Positions 1 through 11,057 of a stretch of 64,000 nt of DNA are shown here, piece after piece. This stretch comes from Bipolaris cookei (taxonomy: Eukaryota; Ascomycota; Dothideomycetes; Pleosporales; Pleosporaceae). The stretch's first letter is position 1. Each line of letters starts with the position of its first letter. The notes under the pieces are model-generated. The model did no database searches and was not told the origin of the DNA. It worked only from the letters and a program-made list of their open reading frames with translations. Where the stretch lies: positions 372,001 through 436,000 of the forward strand of contig NRSV01000010.1 of the NCBI GenBank assembly GCA_002286855.1, in the 5' to 3' direction. The translations under genes and the position numbers were made by a program.

Positions 1-846
1 CGATTTGCCGAACGGCCTGCAAGCCCGACGCCTAATAAACCGAGAGCGCGGAGAGTCGATGATGGAGACCATGATCATGGAAGAGGAGGTGGCGATGCTG
101 TGGTCAGCGCCGACGGCAACAGAAACCATGGGAAACAGGGGGATTTGGAGCCATCTGATGATGAAACCCAGTATCTGGAGGCTTGGACAGCTTTTGACCA
201 GGATGCTTTGAATCTGAACAACGAACTTGATCTCTCCCTTTCTCTCACACCAGAACAGCCTCCACGACACCCCATCCTCACACCTAATCCGTACGCCCAG
301 GCATCTACACCATCTTTAACGCGTCCGCTAAATTCCATACTCCGCCGCCCAAACACGTACCCACAACCGGAGTCAGCCCTGCGCCCTCCCCCCGCAACCA
401 TCATCGAGGACGACGAGTCGGATCTCGATTTCGGAGACGGCCCCCAATCAACTTTCTGGACAGGAACTCCCATGCCCCCGACAGCAAGCAAGCCTGGATA
501 CCTGAAAACACCCTCAAAACGCAGTGTAGCCCGCGCCAAGCACCCTGAACTTCCTGCTAGTCCCGAGAAGCAGCGTGCTTTCAGTCCTGTACGACGACCT
601 TTGGCGTCAATACTCGAACGAGAAAGAACCTCACGATTAGGCACTATGAGTGCACCACCTGTGCAAAGCTCAAGACCTAGTAGTTTTGGTGGCATAGGCG
701 GCGTGACGAGTTTTGAAAGGAGGTTGAGAGAAGGTGGGTTCGGGGGCAGCGTTGCTGCTGGTAGTAGTAGTGCGGCAAGAGGGGGGAGGGTAAGAGGTGG
801 TGCGAGACCCAGAGTGGGATTTGGAGATGTTAGTCAGATGGGTTGA
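1..846 (+). CDS. 3' end of an unrecognised low-complexity protein (5' partial)
   Basis: The frame ending in TGA at 844-846 is open back to the first base of the window, so the gene starts upstream and only its last 281 codons are visible. The first ATG inside the window (position 100) is probably not the start. The protein is rich in Ser, Pro, Arg and Gly and looks disordered. An acidic patch (EDDESDLDFGD, near 406-438) is followed by many S/T-P sites such as KTPSKR, ASPEK and FSPVRRP, which suggests a phosphorylated nuclear or cytoskeletal protein, though this is inference. The tail is Gly/Arg/Ser-rich (near 720-830). I do not recognise a domain or family. It is transcribed toward the poly-C tract at 992. 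Confidence is good that it is coding, because a biased proline-rich frame stays open for over 840 bases, and low for any function. Confidence 0.6.
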   Translation, partial: RFAERPASPTPNKPRARRVDDGDHDHGRGGGDAVVSADGNRNHGKQGDLEPSDDETQYLEAWTAFDQDALNLNNELDLSLSLTPEQPPRHPILTPNPYAQASTPSLTRPLNSILRRPNTYPQPESALRPPPATIIEDDESDLDFGDGPQSTFWTGTPMPPTASKPGYLKTPSKRSVARAKHPELPASPEKQRAFSPVRRPLASILERERTSRLGTMSAPPVQSSRPSSFGGIGGVTSFERRLREGGFGGSVAAGSSSAARGGRVRGGARPRVGFGDVSQMG

Positions 847-991
847 TTGATTCTCTTTGTCTTTTTTCAAATCAAGATGGGCTTTGGATATTGAACAGGG
901 CATCTAGTGTTGAGGAAGAAGATAGTGGAGTCTGCATTGCGTATGACGTCGCGTAGTAAAGCGCTTGCTTGTGTTTGTGCTTGTCAGGATA

Positions 992-1017
992 CCCCCCCCC
1001 CCCCCCCCCCCCCCCCC
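992..1017. repeat. 26-base poly-C homopolymer
   Basis: An uninterrupted run of 26 cytosines lies about 145 bases downstream of the first gene's stop codon. Such G/C runs are rare in fungal genomes. The length may be uncertain because homopolymers are hard to sequence and assemble. Confidence 0.9.
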
Positions 1018-1277
1018 ATGACTTTTATTTTTCGCTCTTCAGAAAAGTTATTGCGAGTATTATATAGGACGATGCATACATGATATGATTAACATCTGAA
1101 GTACTTCGGAGTGATATTGTAGCGAGACTTGTGGATTACCTGAAGCTATCGTGCGCCTGATGCCCGTTGTTTTTGCTGATCATTGGTGGGATAGCGTGGC
1201 CTGCAGCATTGACGCACTCGGTTACAGTCAATGATGTACGATCATCAGGCGCCGGTAAGTAGACACGGCGGCGAGGG

Positions 1278-1843
1278 TCAAAAGTAACAACCTACTGGTC
1301 TTTTCCAATCCCAATGCGGAAGGAAGCTAGTCTCATCGAAGTTCCAGATATCTGGTGGTGGGATACCATGCGTCTGAATCAGGTTAGCAAAGGTATCAAA
1401 CCACTTAATAATGGAGTCTGAATCATGCGCAGGTACGCGATTGAGATGGAGAGATTGCTGTTGTCGTACGTGAAGCTCACGTTGCCGTTTGAGCCATTGT
1501 TTTGCCCATTGCGAGCTTGCAGTTGGTGGAGGACCAGGACCATGATGAGCTTGTTGAAGAAGATGACTGACACACGATATAATCATAGGCAGCCGTATAC
1601 AAACACCAAGTTCATCATGACGTGCAATACAACCGTACAGTGCTTGATCTTACGCCTCAGCAAACTTGTATGTGCTAGAAGGACGTTTAGAATGTGTTGG
1701 GCGGCCCTTTGATCGGTCGAGTAATCGCTGGTATGGAACACCGTGTTCACGCGCAAGTTGCTTAAAATTGGGCTTTGGGATATCTTTGATAGACTCAAAG
1801 ATCTCTGCAATGCGATGATTAGTTGAGGTTTGCAATTGAGCAA
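1278..1843 (-). mobile_element. Decayed pogo/Fot1-type DNA transposase fragment
   Basis: Two pieces of a pogo-family (Tc1/mariner superfamily) transposase lie on the minus strand in order. The upstream piece (about 1650-1835) reads as an HTH_psq DNA-binding domain, with the motifs IPKPNFKQLAREHGVPYQRL and KGRPTHS. The downstream piece (about 1278-1586) carries KWFDTFANLIQTHGI and IWNFDETSF, which matches the region around the first catalytic Asp of DDE_1 transposases. The pieces are in different frames, with stops between them. The CENP-B-type domain and the second and third catalytic acidic residues are missing, so it cannot be active. I did not locate terminal inverted repeats. It differs from the copy at 36.7-38 kb. 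Confidence 0.75.
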
Positions 1844-3162
1844 TTGTGGGGGCTATAAGGGGGGATCAAAGTAACAGAGTTGCGCACAAATATCGTACTG
1901 AGCGTCGGCACTCGCCTGCAGTGAGTGTCAGCGAAGCTGTCTTAGCTTAGTAATAAGCTAAGCTTTGGCACGGATACGACAGATGTAATCCACAATCACG
2001 TAATTGTCAAGTTCTTCACGTGTAACTTATGTGTATATAAATGTATGTGATTTCTATTCATGTATACAGCCACTCAGTTGCACCTCCCTTTCACCTCCCA
2101 TAAAAGAAGAAGGACAAGAAAGAAAAGTTAGTAGTACTACTTTACCTCGCCTGGGTATAGATCCATAGAGCACAGCGAGAGAAAGAGGACGATGGTAATA
2201 AGTAAGCAAAGGAAATTTCAAAAGGAAACCCACCAATAAAGTTATCCAGACACACACACACACTTGACTAACTCAATTGGATCTTTCCCAGATCGACCAT
2301 TTCCCTACTTCCATCTTCCTAAGAAAAACCCCTTACCCAGCGAGAATTCCCCCTAAAGGACAAAAAAACGCCTACTGCTGGCTGATGAGGGTACCAAGCA
2401 GATCAAAACAGTGATAGTAAAGAAGAAAAGAAAAAAAACACAAAGGAAAAACAACCAAGGATACAACCCCAAAACAATGTGGGTGTACTTTCCGCTGGAT
2501 GGGTGCAGCGCTTTGCATGGCTCGTAACATCGATACTGAGGGGGATCAAATCAAAAAAGAAAAGGAGAAAGGTATGACATAGATATACAAAGCAGCGAGA
2601 GTGTAGTGATGATGGCTGGTTTGGACAAGAGAGGGAGGAAAAAGAGAGGAATGCTTTGACAAAAATGAGTGGAAGGCTGTGGAGGGTTGGCGGAACTAGG
2701 CACTAGAAACTAGGACATTACACTTTTTTGCGTAACTCAACGCGCATTAGTCCCCCACAAGGCAAAAAAGTTGGAGCCGTTTAGAAAGACGGGCTTGTAA
2801 AGAGAAACAGAGTCTTGACACAAAGAAAAGCTGACCGCAAAGGAGGAAAGAGGTCGGTACTGTCTTGATGGTACTTGTCGGGGCCACCGATCCAAACAAA
2901 ACGTCTTGCAAACGTTGTCGAACTGCAAGACGAGCTGATAGAATTTGAGACCATCCAAAATTCAAACGCTCAGTGTTGGTGGCGTCGCAGCTTCCGAGAG
3001 AAGGATAATTCCTCTGCGAGAAACTGGGTGATTTCTGGCCTGGCGGTCGGTGTAACTGAACCTTGATATCGGGGATACTTCCCGAACATCCGTAGCGAGT
3101 CATTGAACTGAATTTCACTTTGCGGATCCAGATTTAGGCTCTCGAAGCGGCTCCACTTTTCC

Positions 3163-6100
3163 TCATAGCACATCCCAAATGTTGCGGACAATTGGGCTGA
3201 CTCCAGTCTGTACGGGACTTCGAGGATCAGCAGTAGCCTTCTCAGGCGTCCAATGGCGTGGCATCGGGTCCTCCCATGCAGTATGACCGTTTTGACCATC
3301 TTTAATCGTCCCGTTTGATGAAACCGGGCTTGCGTCTTCACCAGGGCTCTGCAGTTCAAAGCGGAAGGGGTTCCTAGTGAATTCTTCTGCGCGGGGTGAC
3401 ATGAGAGCGTCAATGTCGTCTGCAGCATGTCGAGGAACCGCTGCCCTTGGCAGTTTCGATTGGATCTCGGTTTGCAGCTTTTGTAATTTCCGTTGCTCGC
3501 TCATGTTTGGAGATGAAAATCTTGTTCGAATGGCTTTCCCGGGAGTAGAGAGAAAGGTTTCGCTCGGGGACCGAGGGGTAGCTGGTGCTTTAGGGAGCGC
3601 TAATGGGGTCGTTGTATGCGCACCGCCGCGGTTCAGAATTTGTTTCGCCGGTGAATTGCTGTGAATGTCTACTCGAGGTCCGGCTAACTGGAATTGCTTC
3701 GATGCAGACATGTTCAGCGGAACCGGAGATTCGAAAATGGTATTTGTCTGTGCTGTGCCGTCCAGGGATGCGAAGCCATTAAAAGTTTGATGGGCAGGTG
3801 GTAGGATGGCCTGGAATGAGGGTCTCCGATCTTCCGATTCAAGGGCTTTGATGGTGGCAATACTGCTCGGCCTATCGAAAGGATTGAAATCCGCTCTAGT
3901 TGGTGAAGTTAAACCAAAGGGATCCTCGTCTCCTAACCTAGGCTTCAATGGAGTCATATGGAATTCGGTAGCACGTGGTGACTTTAACTCTTCCTCCAAA
4001 CGGTCGTTAGTACTAGCAAAGATATCATCGGAGAATTGAGTCTTCACTGGCGAAGCGATTTCTGCAGATTTTGCATCATTATCATCATTCTCGTAGTAGT
4101 CCTGGGGAGGTGCCAGTTGGCCAAGATGGAATGAAGTACCGTGTGATGACAAGGGGCCGTAAGATTCATTGGCATCGTCTTGCATAGCTTTGGAGACATC
4201 AGGCTTGGAGCTGCGTGGTGAAATGCCTGGGGCTACACCATCCATTCCTTGTGGAGCAGAATCAGGTTCCTCGTTATCCAGATCGTAGCCTGCTGGCCAA
4301 GAGTTGTCAAATGATGTTTTGATTGGAGACATAATCCCGGAGTCTGCTGTATCGTAGGATGGGAAAGTAGGTATGTTGAAACTTGCGACAGCAGGGGATC
4401 TCAAGGGTTCAAAGCCAGACGGTTGCATAGGAGCCAACAGCCTTTCTTCGGTTCTAGATGAGGCGCCTTCGTTGATGCCAAGGTTGGGTCGTAATCGAAG
4501 TTGACGGGAAAAATTGGGAAACGAGGGGGGTTGGACATCGTCTGGTGACTGCAGTGTTGCTTCACTATTGGAAATATCTTCCGTATGGATGGTCGGCACA
4601 TCGTTGCTAGTCACCGAGACCATAGGAACGACTTGACCCTTGGGATCGACGTATGGAGTGGTGGTTGGGGCCGGCTGAGATGTGAGCTCGAAATGCAATG
4701 GGCTGGAGTCCCATGACCTGCGGAAACCGGGCGAGAAAGCACCAGTGGGCGCAGACAGTGGACCTGGAGAAATTGCGATCATGTTTCCAGTGCTAGCACG
4801 TTGCATGGTCATGTCGCAGTCAGGAGGAAGCGGTGCCGTGCGCGGAGTACGTGATCCTGATCCACCGTCTCGATCGTACGAGGAGTACTTGTTCGATCCT
4901 GAAGGAAGACCAGCAGATCGTCGACCATAACCTTGATTGTGATACGAGCGGCTCTCGTTCTGCCTCAGCAAGCTGTTGCGGAATTCTTGAAGCTGCATGA
5001 TAAGGTTCATGTTTGGTCCAATCCACTTGCTTCGCTTCTTCGCCTTGTCGTATGCTTCTTGCACGCTCATTTGAGGATCTTTGTACAAACCATAGGCGAC
5101 AATCAGACTAGCAGAACGACTAACACCACATTGGCAATGAATGAGTACGCGTTTTCCTTGCTGTACCCGCTCGTCAATCATTCTCACGAGCTTGTGGAGG
5201 TCGGGCACGATATCGGTGTTATGCTCCCATGGCATGTGGATGTACTCTGGTGTTTTGTATGTCTTGCCTTCGATGACAACCTCTCGTGGCTGTATCGTCT
5301 GCATGACTGGTGGCGTAGCTTTGGGTGTCGTTGGAGAGCTATCGCCCATGCCAAAGGATTGCTTTGGCCTCTGCGAAAGGGTAGCAAAGTCAATGTTCTC
5401 CGCTGGTGGGCCATCCACGCGTCTGGCATCGATATCCTTTTGCAACTCTCCCGAAGGTGCGGTAAAAGGATTTTTGACTTCACTTGCAACGTTGATAATG
5501 ACATCGAAAGTCGTGGCCTGTACAGCTGTGGGCTCAAAGTAGAGATATACACCAGCCTCGTATATGCAGATGGGACCGTTGGGGTATGCTGCTGGCTTTT
5601 CCTCGCGTGATTGGGGGACGTCAAAGTTTGGCTCTTGGTCCTCCTCTTCTTCCATTTCAAAGGGGACTTCGGCAAGACCAGTTGGTTTGTTCACAACAGG
5701 ACGCGGGGGCAACTGCATACCACCGAACGGGTTTACACTTGGTGAACATAACGGCAAGGAAGGGGATGACTGGAAATGACGAAGGGGCGGGCGGTTGAAG
5801 GATGGCGTTGAAGGTATGAGGAGCCGTACTGGCTTGTTGTCTGTGCTGCCGGGTGTCGATATCGTCAGGCTCAGATTGGATGGTCTTCGCTTGGGCGGTG
5901 TCGGCGGTTTGATGAACAGTGGTGATGGAGGCGCCGAACTATTCTTCTCCTTTGGTGCAACCGCAATAGGTGCCGGAGTATGCGCTCGCAGGTTGCTCAG
6001 AGAAGACGCCGTGTTGATGCCGAGGTTTTTGAGATTCCGCGGTTTCTTCGCAGGCGTTGTTGGGCGCTGTAGCTCGAAAAATGTGCTTGAGTCTCCAGAC

Positions 6101-6669
6101 GGCTGTTCTGTCCTTCTTGACCTGAAATCGGCGATACATGAGGAAGGGGCAAGCGTTCTTCCAAGAGGCGACTCGGGCGACACGCCCGGAGATGGGTCGG
6201 TCACAGATGACGAATCCATGGTTGAGATGGTAGTGGTGGGCGAGTTGTCGGACGAGGCTGTCGAGTTGCTTTCCCGGCTTTCGCTGTGGATGTGAAACGA
6301 GGAGAATGGCACGCTCGAGGATGTGGTTGGGCTTGTTGCTGGCCGCACTAGATTAACGCCATTCCCGTCTGCATGGCCCTTGTTGTGGTGTTCTCCCCCA
6401 AATACAGCGCCGAACGAGGGCATGGGCATAAACGATCGCGAGCTGGTCTGCACCATAATGGATCTTGGAGGTGTCGTCTGGGTTGCGAGAGGAGGGGAGC
6501 GCGCGCGTCGAGGCCAACGAGGAGCTGAAGGTAAGATGGAGGTTAATCTGGAGCAGGTCGCGAGGGACTGCTCAAGAGAGTCGGAAGGGAAAGAAGAATT
6601 AGGTGTAGAGAAAGGCCTTTTCAAAGTCGGACTGTCAGCGCCATGTGGTGTTGTGGGCAGGGCAGACAT
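3163..6669 (-). CDS. MSG5: Dual-specificity protein phosphatase, MSG5-like MAP-kinase phosphatase
   Basis: Single-exon gene of about 1168 residues if translation starts at the ATG at 6667-6669 (MSALPTTPHGAD). The frame is open to an ATG at 6840, but the extra 57 residues look like translated leader. A dual-specificity phosphatase domain covers roughly residues 370-570. The signature loop HCQCGVSRSAS has the nucleophile at about Cys512 and the phosphate-binding Arg at about 518. Upstream, HMPWEHNTDIVPDL probably carries the general-acid Asp, and an AYxxxK-type motif follows the loop. The long N- and C-terminal arms are disordered and full of S/T-P sites, as in yeast Msg5, which dephosphorylates Slt2 and Fus3 MAP kinases. 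Role inferred: damping of cell-wall-integrity or pheromone MAPK signalling. The protein is far longer than yeast Msg5 (489 aa), which is common in moulds. The symbol is by family similarity, not proven orthology. Confidence 0.87.
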   Translation of the reverse strand: MSALPTTPHGADSPTLKRPFSTPNSSFPSDSLEQSLATCSRLTSILPSAPRWPRRARSPPLATQTTPPRSIMVQTSSRSFMPMPSFGAVFGGEHHNKGHADGNGVNLVRPATSPTTSSSVPFSSFHIHSESRESNSTASSDNSPTTTISTMDSSSVTDPSPGVSPESPLGRTLAPSSCIADFRSRRTEQPSGDSSTFFELQRPTTPAKKPRNLKNLGINTASSLSNLRAHTPAPIAVAPKEKNSSAPPSPLFIKPPTPPKRRPSNLSLTISTPGSTDNKPVRLLIPSTPSFNRPPLRHFQSSPSLPLCSPSVNPFGGMQLPPRPVVNKPTGLAEVPFEMEEEEDQEPNFDVPQSREEKPAAYPNGPICIYEAGVYLYFEPTAVQATTFDVIINVASEVKNPFTAPSGELQKDIDARRVDGPPAENIDFATLSQRPKQSFGMGDSSPTTPKATPPVMQTIQPREVVIEGKTYKTPEYIHMPWEHNTDIVPDLHKLVRMIDERVQQGKRVLIHCQCGVSRSASLIVAYGLYKDPQMSVQEAYDKAKKRSKWIGPNMNLIMQLQEFRNSLLRQNESRSYHNQGYGRRSAGLPSGSNKYSSYDRDGGSGSRTPRTAPLPPDCDMTMQRASTGNMIAISPGPLSAPTGAFSPGFRRSWDSSPLHFELTSQPAPTTTPYVDPKGQVVPMVSVTSNDVPTIHTEDISNSEATLQSPDDVQPPSFPNFSRQLRLRPNLGINEGASSRTEERLLAPMQPSGFEPLRSPAVASFNIPTFPSYDTADSGIMSPIKTSFDNSWPAGYDLDNEEPDSAPQGMDGVAPGISPRSSKPDVSKAMQDDANESYGPLSSHGTSFHLGQLAPPQDYYENDDNDAKSAEIASPVKTQFSDDIFASTNDRLEEELKSPRATEFHMTPLKPRLGDEDPFGLTSPTRADFNPFDRPSSIATIKALESEDRRPSFQAILPPAHQTFNGFASLDGTAQTNTIFESPVPLNMSASKQFQLAGPRVDIHSNSPAKQILNRGGAHTTTPLALPKAPATPRSPSETFLSTPGKAIRTRFSSPNMSEQRKLQKLQTEIQSKLPRAAVPRHAADDIDALMSPRAEEFTRNPFRFELQSPGEDASPVSSNGTIKDGQNGHTAWEDPMPRHWTPEKATADPRSPVQTGVSPIVRNIWDVL

Positions 6670-7204
6670 GGCAAGCGCATGTGTTTCAAAACGTGAAGTA
6701 TGCAATGGGGGAGAGGGAGGTAGAGGTTGAAGACAGTGTGTCCGAGTCGGAGCCAGGCTCGAGTGCGGAAGAGAGGGTGGGTATAGTGAAGCAAGCAGCA
6801 GGCAGTAGTCGCCAGGTGACGATTGTCCGTACGTACACAATGCCAGGCTCAGACACGCATAGTGTTCGAGACAGGCGAAGAGAGGACGGGGCAGGGGGGT
6901 GGGAGCGAGGGCGTAGGGTACAGGGGTGACTAGAACAAGAGAGGATGCAGCTTACCTAGTAGCCAGCGGCGACCGCAGTGGTGGCAGTAGTGGCAGTAGT
7001 GGCAGTGGTGGTTGTGAATGGGAGCGAGAATACCAGATCCTCGACTAAGCGCCTGAGGGAAGGAGCGACTGGGCCGGCGATGCGCCTATGCCTGGGAGAA
7101 AGCGGCGTGGAGAGGCAGAAAAAGTCGACTGGCGGCGCCGGTACGGGTCGTCGAGGCGGGTGTCGGTGGTGTTTGCGAGAGAGGGCCACGAATTGTACGC
7201 TGCG

Positions 7205-7222
7205 ACACACACACACACACAC
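7205..7222. repeat. (AC)9 microsatellite
   Basis: A perfect dinucleotide run of 18 bases upstream of the phosphatase gene. Confidence 0.9.
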
Positions 7223-7669
7223 AGAGGGCGAGCGACGGGCGAGGATGCGGAGATGCAGTGCAGCGTGTGGTGACCAGCTTGGGAGGGGACAAGGGAAGCC
7301 GGTCGTGGCAGAGCCGCTGCCGCCTGGTGTTTGGGGGGAGGGGGGTTCGTGGGGAGGCGGGCAGGCGAGCAGGCGATGGTCGAGTGTTGAGGCGGCGTGA
7401 ATGCGTCGCTCATTGTCCATGGGGGAGAGAGGAGCCAGGGCAGAGACGCTAGCCGTGGCTGCTGTGTGCAAGCGCCGACGTCCAAAATAGCAACCGCCAG
7501 CCGTGCGCTACGAGGCAGCTGCGACCACTAGCACGCCATAGCCTGCCCGCCTCCCACGCAGCCAACGCCGCCTTACTGGGCCGTGGCTGGGCCATAACTG
7601 GGCCATACTGGCTGCTGGCTGTCCTGCCCACCGCGCCCGCCGGGCAGTTTGGGCGGTGCGAACTTGTTC

Positions 7670-7770
7670 ACGCCCACGCCCACGTCCACTCCCACTCCCA
7701 CTCCCACTCCCACTGGCACAGGCACAGGCACTGGCCTCTGGCCTCTGGCCTCTGCCCTCTCGCTGCCCTC
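7670..7770. repeat. Cluster of short tandem repeats
   Basis: Adjacent blocks of CACTCC, GGCACA and CTGGCCT-type units follow one another within about 100 bases. They are GC-rich and imperfect, and no gene covers them. Confidence 0.7.
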
Positions 7771-9584
7771 TCGCCTTCAGCCACCGGCCCTGAGCCGCCA
7801 GCCGGCTGCCATTGGCTGTCGCCCGCCTGCACCACCTGTGGCCGCACGGCTGGCTGCTGGCGAACGCCCGGCCAGCCTGCCCAGCTGGGACGAGGCTGGA
7901 AAGGGTGGGCCGTCCTGTCGCCGGTGCAACCACCGCTGACAGCGGCTTGCCATGGCTCCTGTCTGTCCTCGCCGGCCTGCCTGCCTTAGACTTGAAGCGC
8001 TCGCCGTCACCGTCGCCTCGCCGCGGCTCCCACTTCACTTCGCATCACCGAGGCACGCAAAACAGTCGGACCAGACATCTCTGACGTGAAACGCAACATG
8101 GGAAAGCCGTCGACCCACCTGTTGGCGGGGTGAGAGGGCGGCAGCGCACCGCGTCATTTGCCTCTGGGTCATGTGAGCAAGACTGCTGGTTTCACCTGCA
8201 TCCCTTTGGTTTCGGAAGCCAGACGACCTGCCAGCGCCCGAACTCAATCACGACAAGTTTGCGAGCTTCTTCAACATGCCGCCTGCTTACCTACACTCAT
8301 ACTCTTTGACCACGCCTGCATCCCTCTTTTCTTCATCTCCTCTGCCCTCCCACATACACAGACCCGAGCCCGCCCATCCTCCGCTGCTCCCTGAGCCCCC
8401 TCCCGTCCTGCTGCACCACGTGTGTTTCAGTTGCCAACGCGAATGCGATTCATGTACCCCTGTGGCGATCCATCGACTTGCCTCACAAAAGGGCACGTGC
8501 TCACTCGATATTCGCATTCCCTTCAATCCACCCGGCTCATCCAAAGTGTTCACTCTCGCACATTCCGTACAAATATGCCGTCGAGCCACTAAGGGACCAG
8601 GCCACTCCCGGCCTGCCCCTATCCCATATTGTTATGCTTTCCATATCATTATTATACTTTATCATGAACACGCTTCTCGAACATTGGTTGATGAAAAGTT
8701 TTATCTAGTAGGGATTGAAACTACAGTCAGCATGACACCCTTCACCTCCCCCATCAAGCAACTAACGGTTCGCCTGCCAAACACGTGTTTTAATACCACA
8801 CAAGACTCTATTATTAGCTGCTCTCCATGGTTCCCTAGGTCACCGTCGCTAAGTACACTTTACTTTGTTTTTGGGCCATGGTCAAAGACCGAGCATAGGG
8901 CAGCAGCTATTCAAAACACTATCGAATCATCTCTTGCCCCCTGGCAAGTGCTGCTATAAGCACTGTGTAAAGTATTGTACACGTTATCTGCAAGGATATT
9001 GATTTTGTTCCGAGTGTCGTCATGGCAATAAAAGCTGTGAGAGACACTGTTGGGTCTATCCCTACAATGTTGCGTGGCTTAATTCACCCATTTTAAAGGA
9101 GATGCATAGAGTACCTGGCAACGGCAGGACGATCATTCTGAACCCAAGACGTGTCTGAAAAGCTTGTAAGGCTGGAAAGATTCAGGGCGTCAAGATGGAG
9201 ACCTCTTTACCTTGTCTACTACTTACATATCAGGAAAACCGTTGCATGTAGTCAGGCCTAGTTGCTCGTGCAGACCTGTTCTGCTACAGTAGACTAAGAT
9301 TAGATGGCTCTGCGCATACCCGTCCATAGTACATCGTCTCAGGATAATTACAAGATTATGCAGACCAACCTGCGAAATCACCACTCCCGTCGCATGAGGT
9401 GTCCAGTCTCACCTCAGGTGAACACAGATGAACATGAGTGCAGCGCCGACCACCCAAAAGCCGCTAAGTCCCAATGCGGCATAGTGCGCCCACTCGAATT
9501 TCGCTCGCTTCAGAACATCGCAAAAATCCGACGACTTCTCTTTTCGCGACAACTAACCACCCAGGTCAATTTCCAACAGCCACC

Positions 9585-11057
9585 ATGTCGAGGCCAACCG
9601 TCACCGTCGTCTCTGCCAAGGGCGAGGTCACCCAGGACACCATCCCCGTCCCCAATGTCTTCAAGGTCAGTTCCACCGTCGCACTTCGAAATCCGCGATC
9701 CGATGCAACTGGCAACCCGACGGACAGATCGAGAGAGAAGCTACAATGAATGCGTATAAACGGGGGATTTACAAGATTGAACACTCAGCTGGAAACCTCA
9801 TGCAGATATTAAGCTGAGTCAATTATGAAGTGCTTGCGGCGCCATGGCGAAAACTTCTGGGTGTTCCGCAATCATTATGGCTCTCTCGGTCTGCTCTGCT
9901 CTGCTCTGCTATTGCATTGGGAGCATGCTGTATCGTGCATTCAATTCATATATTTGATTCTGACGATCAATAGGCTCCCATCCGCCCGGATGTCGTCCAC
10001 GCGGTGCACACTGGCATGAACAAGAACCGCCGCCAGCCCTACGCTGTGTAAGCCTTCCTCGCAAGCTGCACCGTTGACTGATCTAACAACACGCAGCTCC
10101 GAGAAGGCTGGTCACCAAACTTCTGCCGAGTCCTGGGGTACTGGTCGCGCTGTTGCCCGTATCCCCCGTGTCTCTGGTGGTGGTACTCACCGTGCTGGTC
10201 AGGCTGCTTTCGGTAACATGTGCCGCTCTGGCCGCATGTTTGCTCCTACCAAGGTCTGGCGCAAGTGGCACCAGAAGATCAACCTGAACCAGAAGCGCTT
10301 TGCTACCGCCTCTGCGCTCGCTGCTTCAGGAAGCCCTGCTCTTCTCCTTGCCCGTGGCCACGCTATCAGCACCGTCCCCGAGGTTCCTCTCGTCGTCTCA
10401 TCGACTGCTTTCGCCGATGCCGCCATCAAGAAGACTTCCGCTGCCGTCGCTCTCCTCAAGGCCGTCGGTGCTGGTGCTGATGTTGAGAAGGCCCGCAACT
10501 CGCGCAAGCTCCGCGCTGGTAAGGGTAAGCTCCGTGGTCGCCGCCACAAGCAGCGCCGTGGACCTCTTGTCATCTACAACCCTGATGAGGATGGCAAGGA
10601 GCTCGTCCTTGCTTTCCGCAACATCCCAGGTGTCGAGACCTCGTCCGTCTACTCCCTAAACCTCCTCCAGCTCGCCCCCGGTGGTCACCTTGGCCGCTTC
10701 ATCGTCTGGACCTCTTCCGCTTTCAGCGCCCTCGACAAGGTCTACGGATCAACCACTGAGCCCTCAGCGCTCAAGAAGGACTTCCTTCTTCCATCCCCCA
10801 TGATGGTCCAGCCCGACCTCAGCAAGATCATCAACTCCAGCGACATTCAGAAGGTCCTCCGCCCCGTCCGTGGTGGAGCCGTGACCAAGCGCAGCCACAC
10901 CCAGAAGAAGAACCCTCTCAAGAACTTCCAGGTGCAGCTCCGCCTCAACCCCTACGCCGCTACCTTTGCCAAGGAGAAGCTTGGCCAGAAGAAGATCGAG
11001 ACTGGCAAGGCCGAGCCTGCCGCCGATACCTTCTACGAGCTTCTTCAGGATAACTAG
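9585..11057 (+). CDS. RPL4: 60S ribosomal protein L4 (uL4)
   Basis: Three exons: 9585-9665, 9974-10047 and 10097-11057, giving 371 residues (yeast L4 has 362). The start context CCACC-ATG is strong, and the N-terminus MSRPTVTVVSAKGE fits the family. Exon 2 reads APIRPDVVHAVHTGMNKN. Exon 3 begins SEKAGHQTSAESWGTGRAV, and its loop RIPRVSGGGTHRAGQ is the conserved extension that reaches the peptide exit tunnel. PGGHLGRFIVWT is the other family signature. The lysine-rich tail is typical of the eukaryotic form. Intron 1 is 308 nt, long for this genome, and intron 2 is 49 nt. Splice phases are 0 and 2 and rejoin the frame exactly. Codon use is strongly C-ending, as expected for a very highly expressed gene. 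The protein is a structural part of the large cytosolic ribosomal subunit. Confidence 0.97.

Larger units (their letters stand above)
847..3162. other. Intergenic stretch between the partial gene and the phosphatase gene
   Basis: Apart from the poly-C tract and the transposase remnant described separately, this stretch holds no gene I can support. The part from about 2050 to 3160 lies downstream of the phosphatase stop codon and is probably partly its 3' UTR. It contains purine-rich runs (2410-2460, 2550-2660) and a short CA run near 2252-2264. Confidence 0.5.
6670..9584. other. Long GC-rich gap between the phosphatase and RPL4 genes
   Basis: No convincing gene is visible. The several overlapping frames here are low-complexity and show no domain. 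About 6670-7500 is probably leader and promoter of the phosphatase gene. It includes a GTGGCAGTA-type short repeat near 6975-7010 and an (AC)9 run at 7205-7222. Between 7670 and 7770 lie short tandem blocks (CACTCC, GGCACA and CTGGCCT units). From about 9000 to 9584 is the promoter and leader of the ribosomal protein gene. Confidence 0.5.

Noticed and set aside
75..695. 206-codon minus-strand frame overlapping the partial gene
   Set aside because: It is the mirror of the plus-strand Pro/Ser-rich frame. The plus strand keeps an open frame from base 1 and has better protein-like composition.
4933..5610. 225-codon plus-strand frame inside the phosphatase gene
   Set aside because: It lies opposite the phosphatase catalytic domain, which has clear family motifs, so this frame is a shadow.
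6956..7485. Long minus-strand frames upstream of the phosphatase gene
   Set aside because: Several frames on both strands are open together because of GC bias and simple repeats. None has a recognisable motif.
8276..8959. A 227-codon plus-strand frame upstream of RPL4
   Set aside because: No domain, biased low-complexity composition at the start, and overlapping frames in the same region; it is probably chance in GC-rich promoter sequence.
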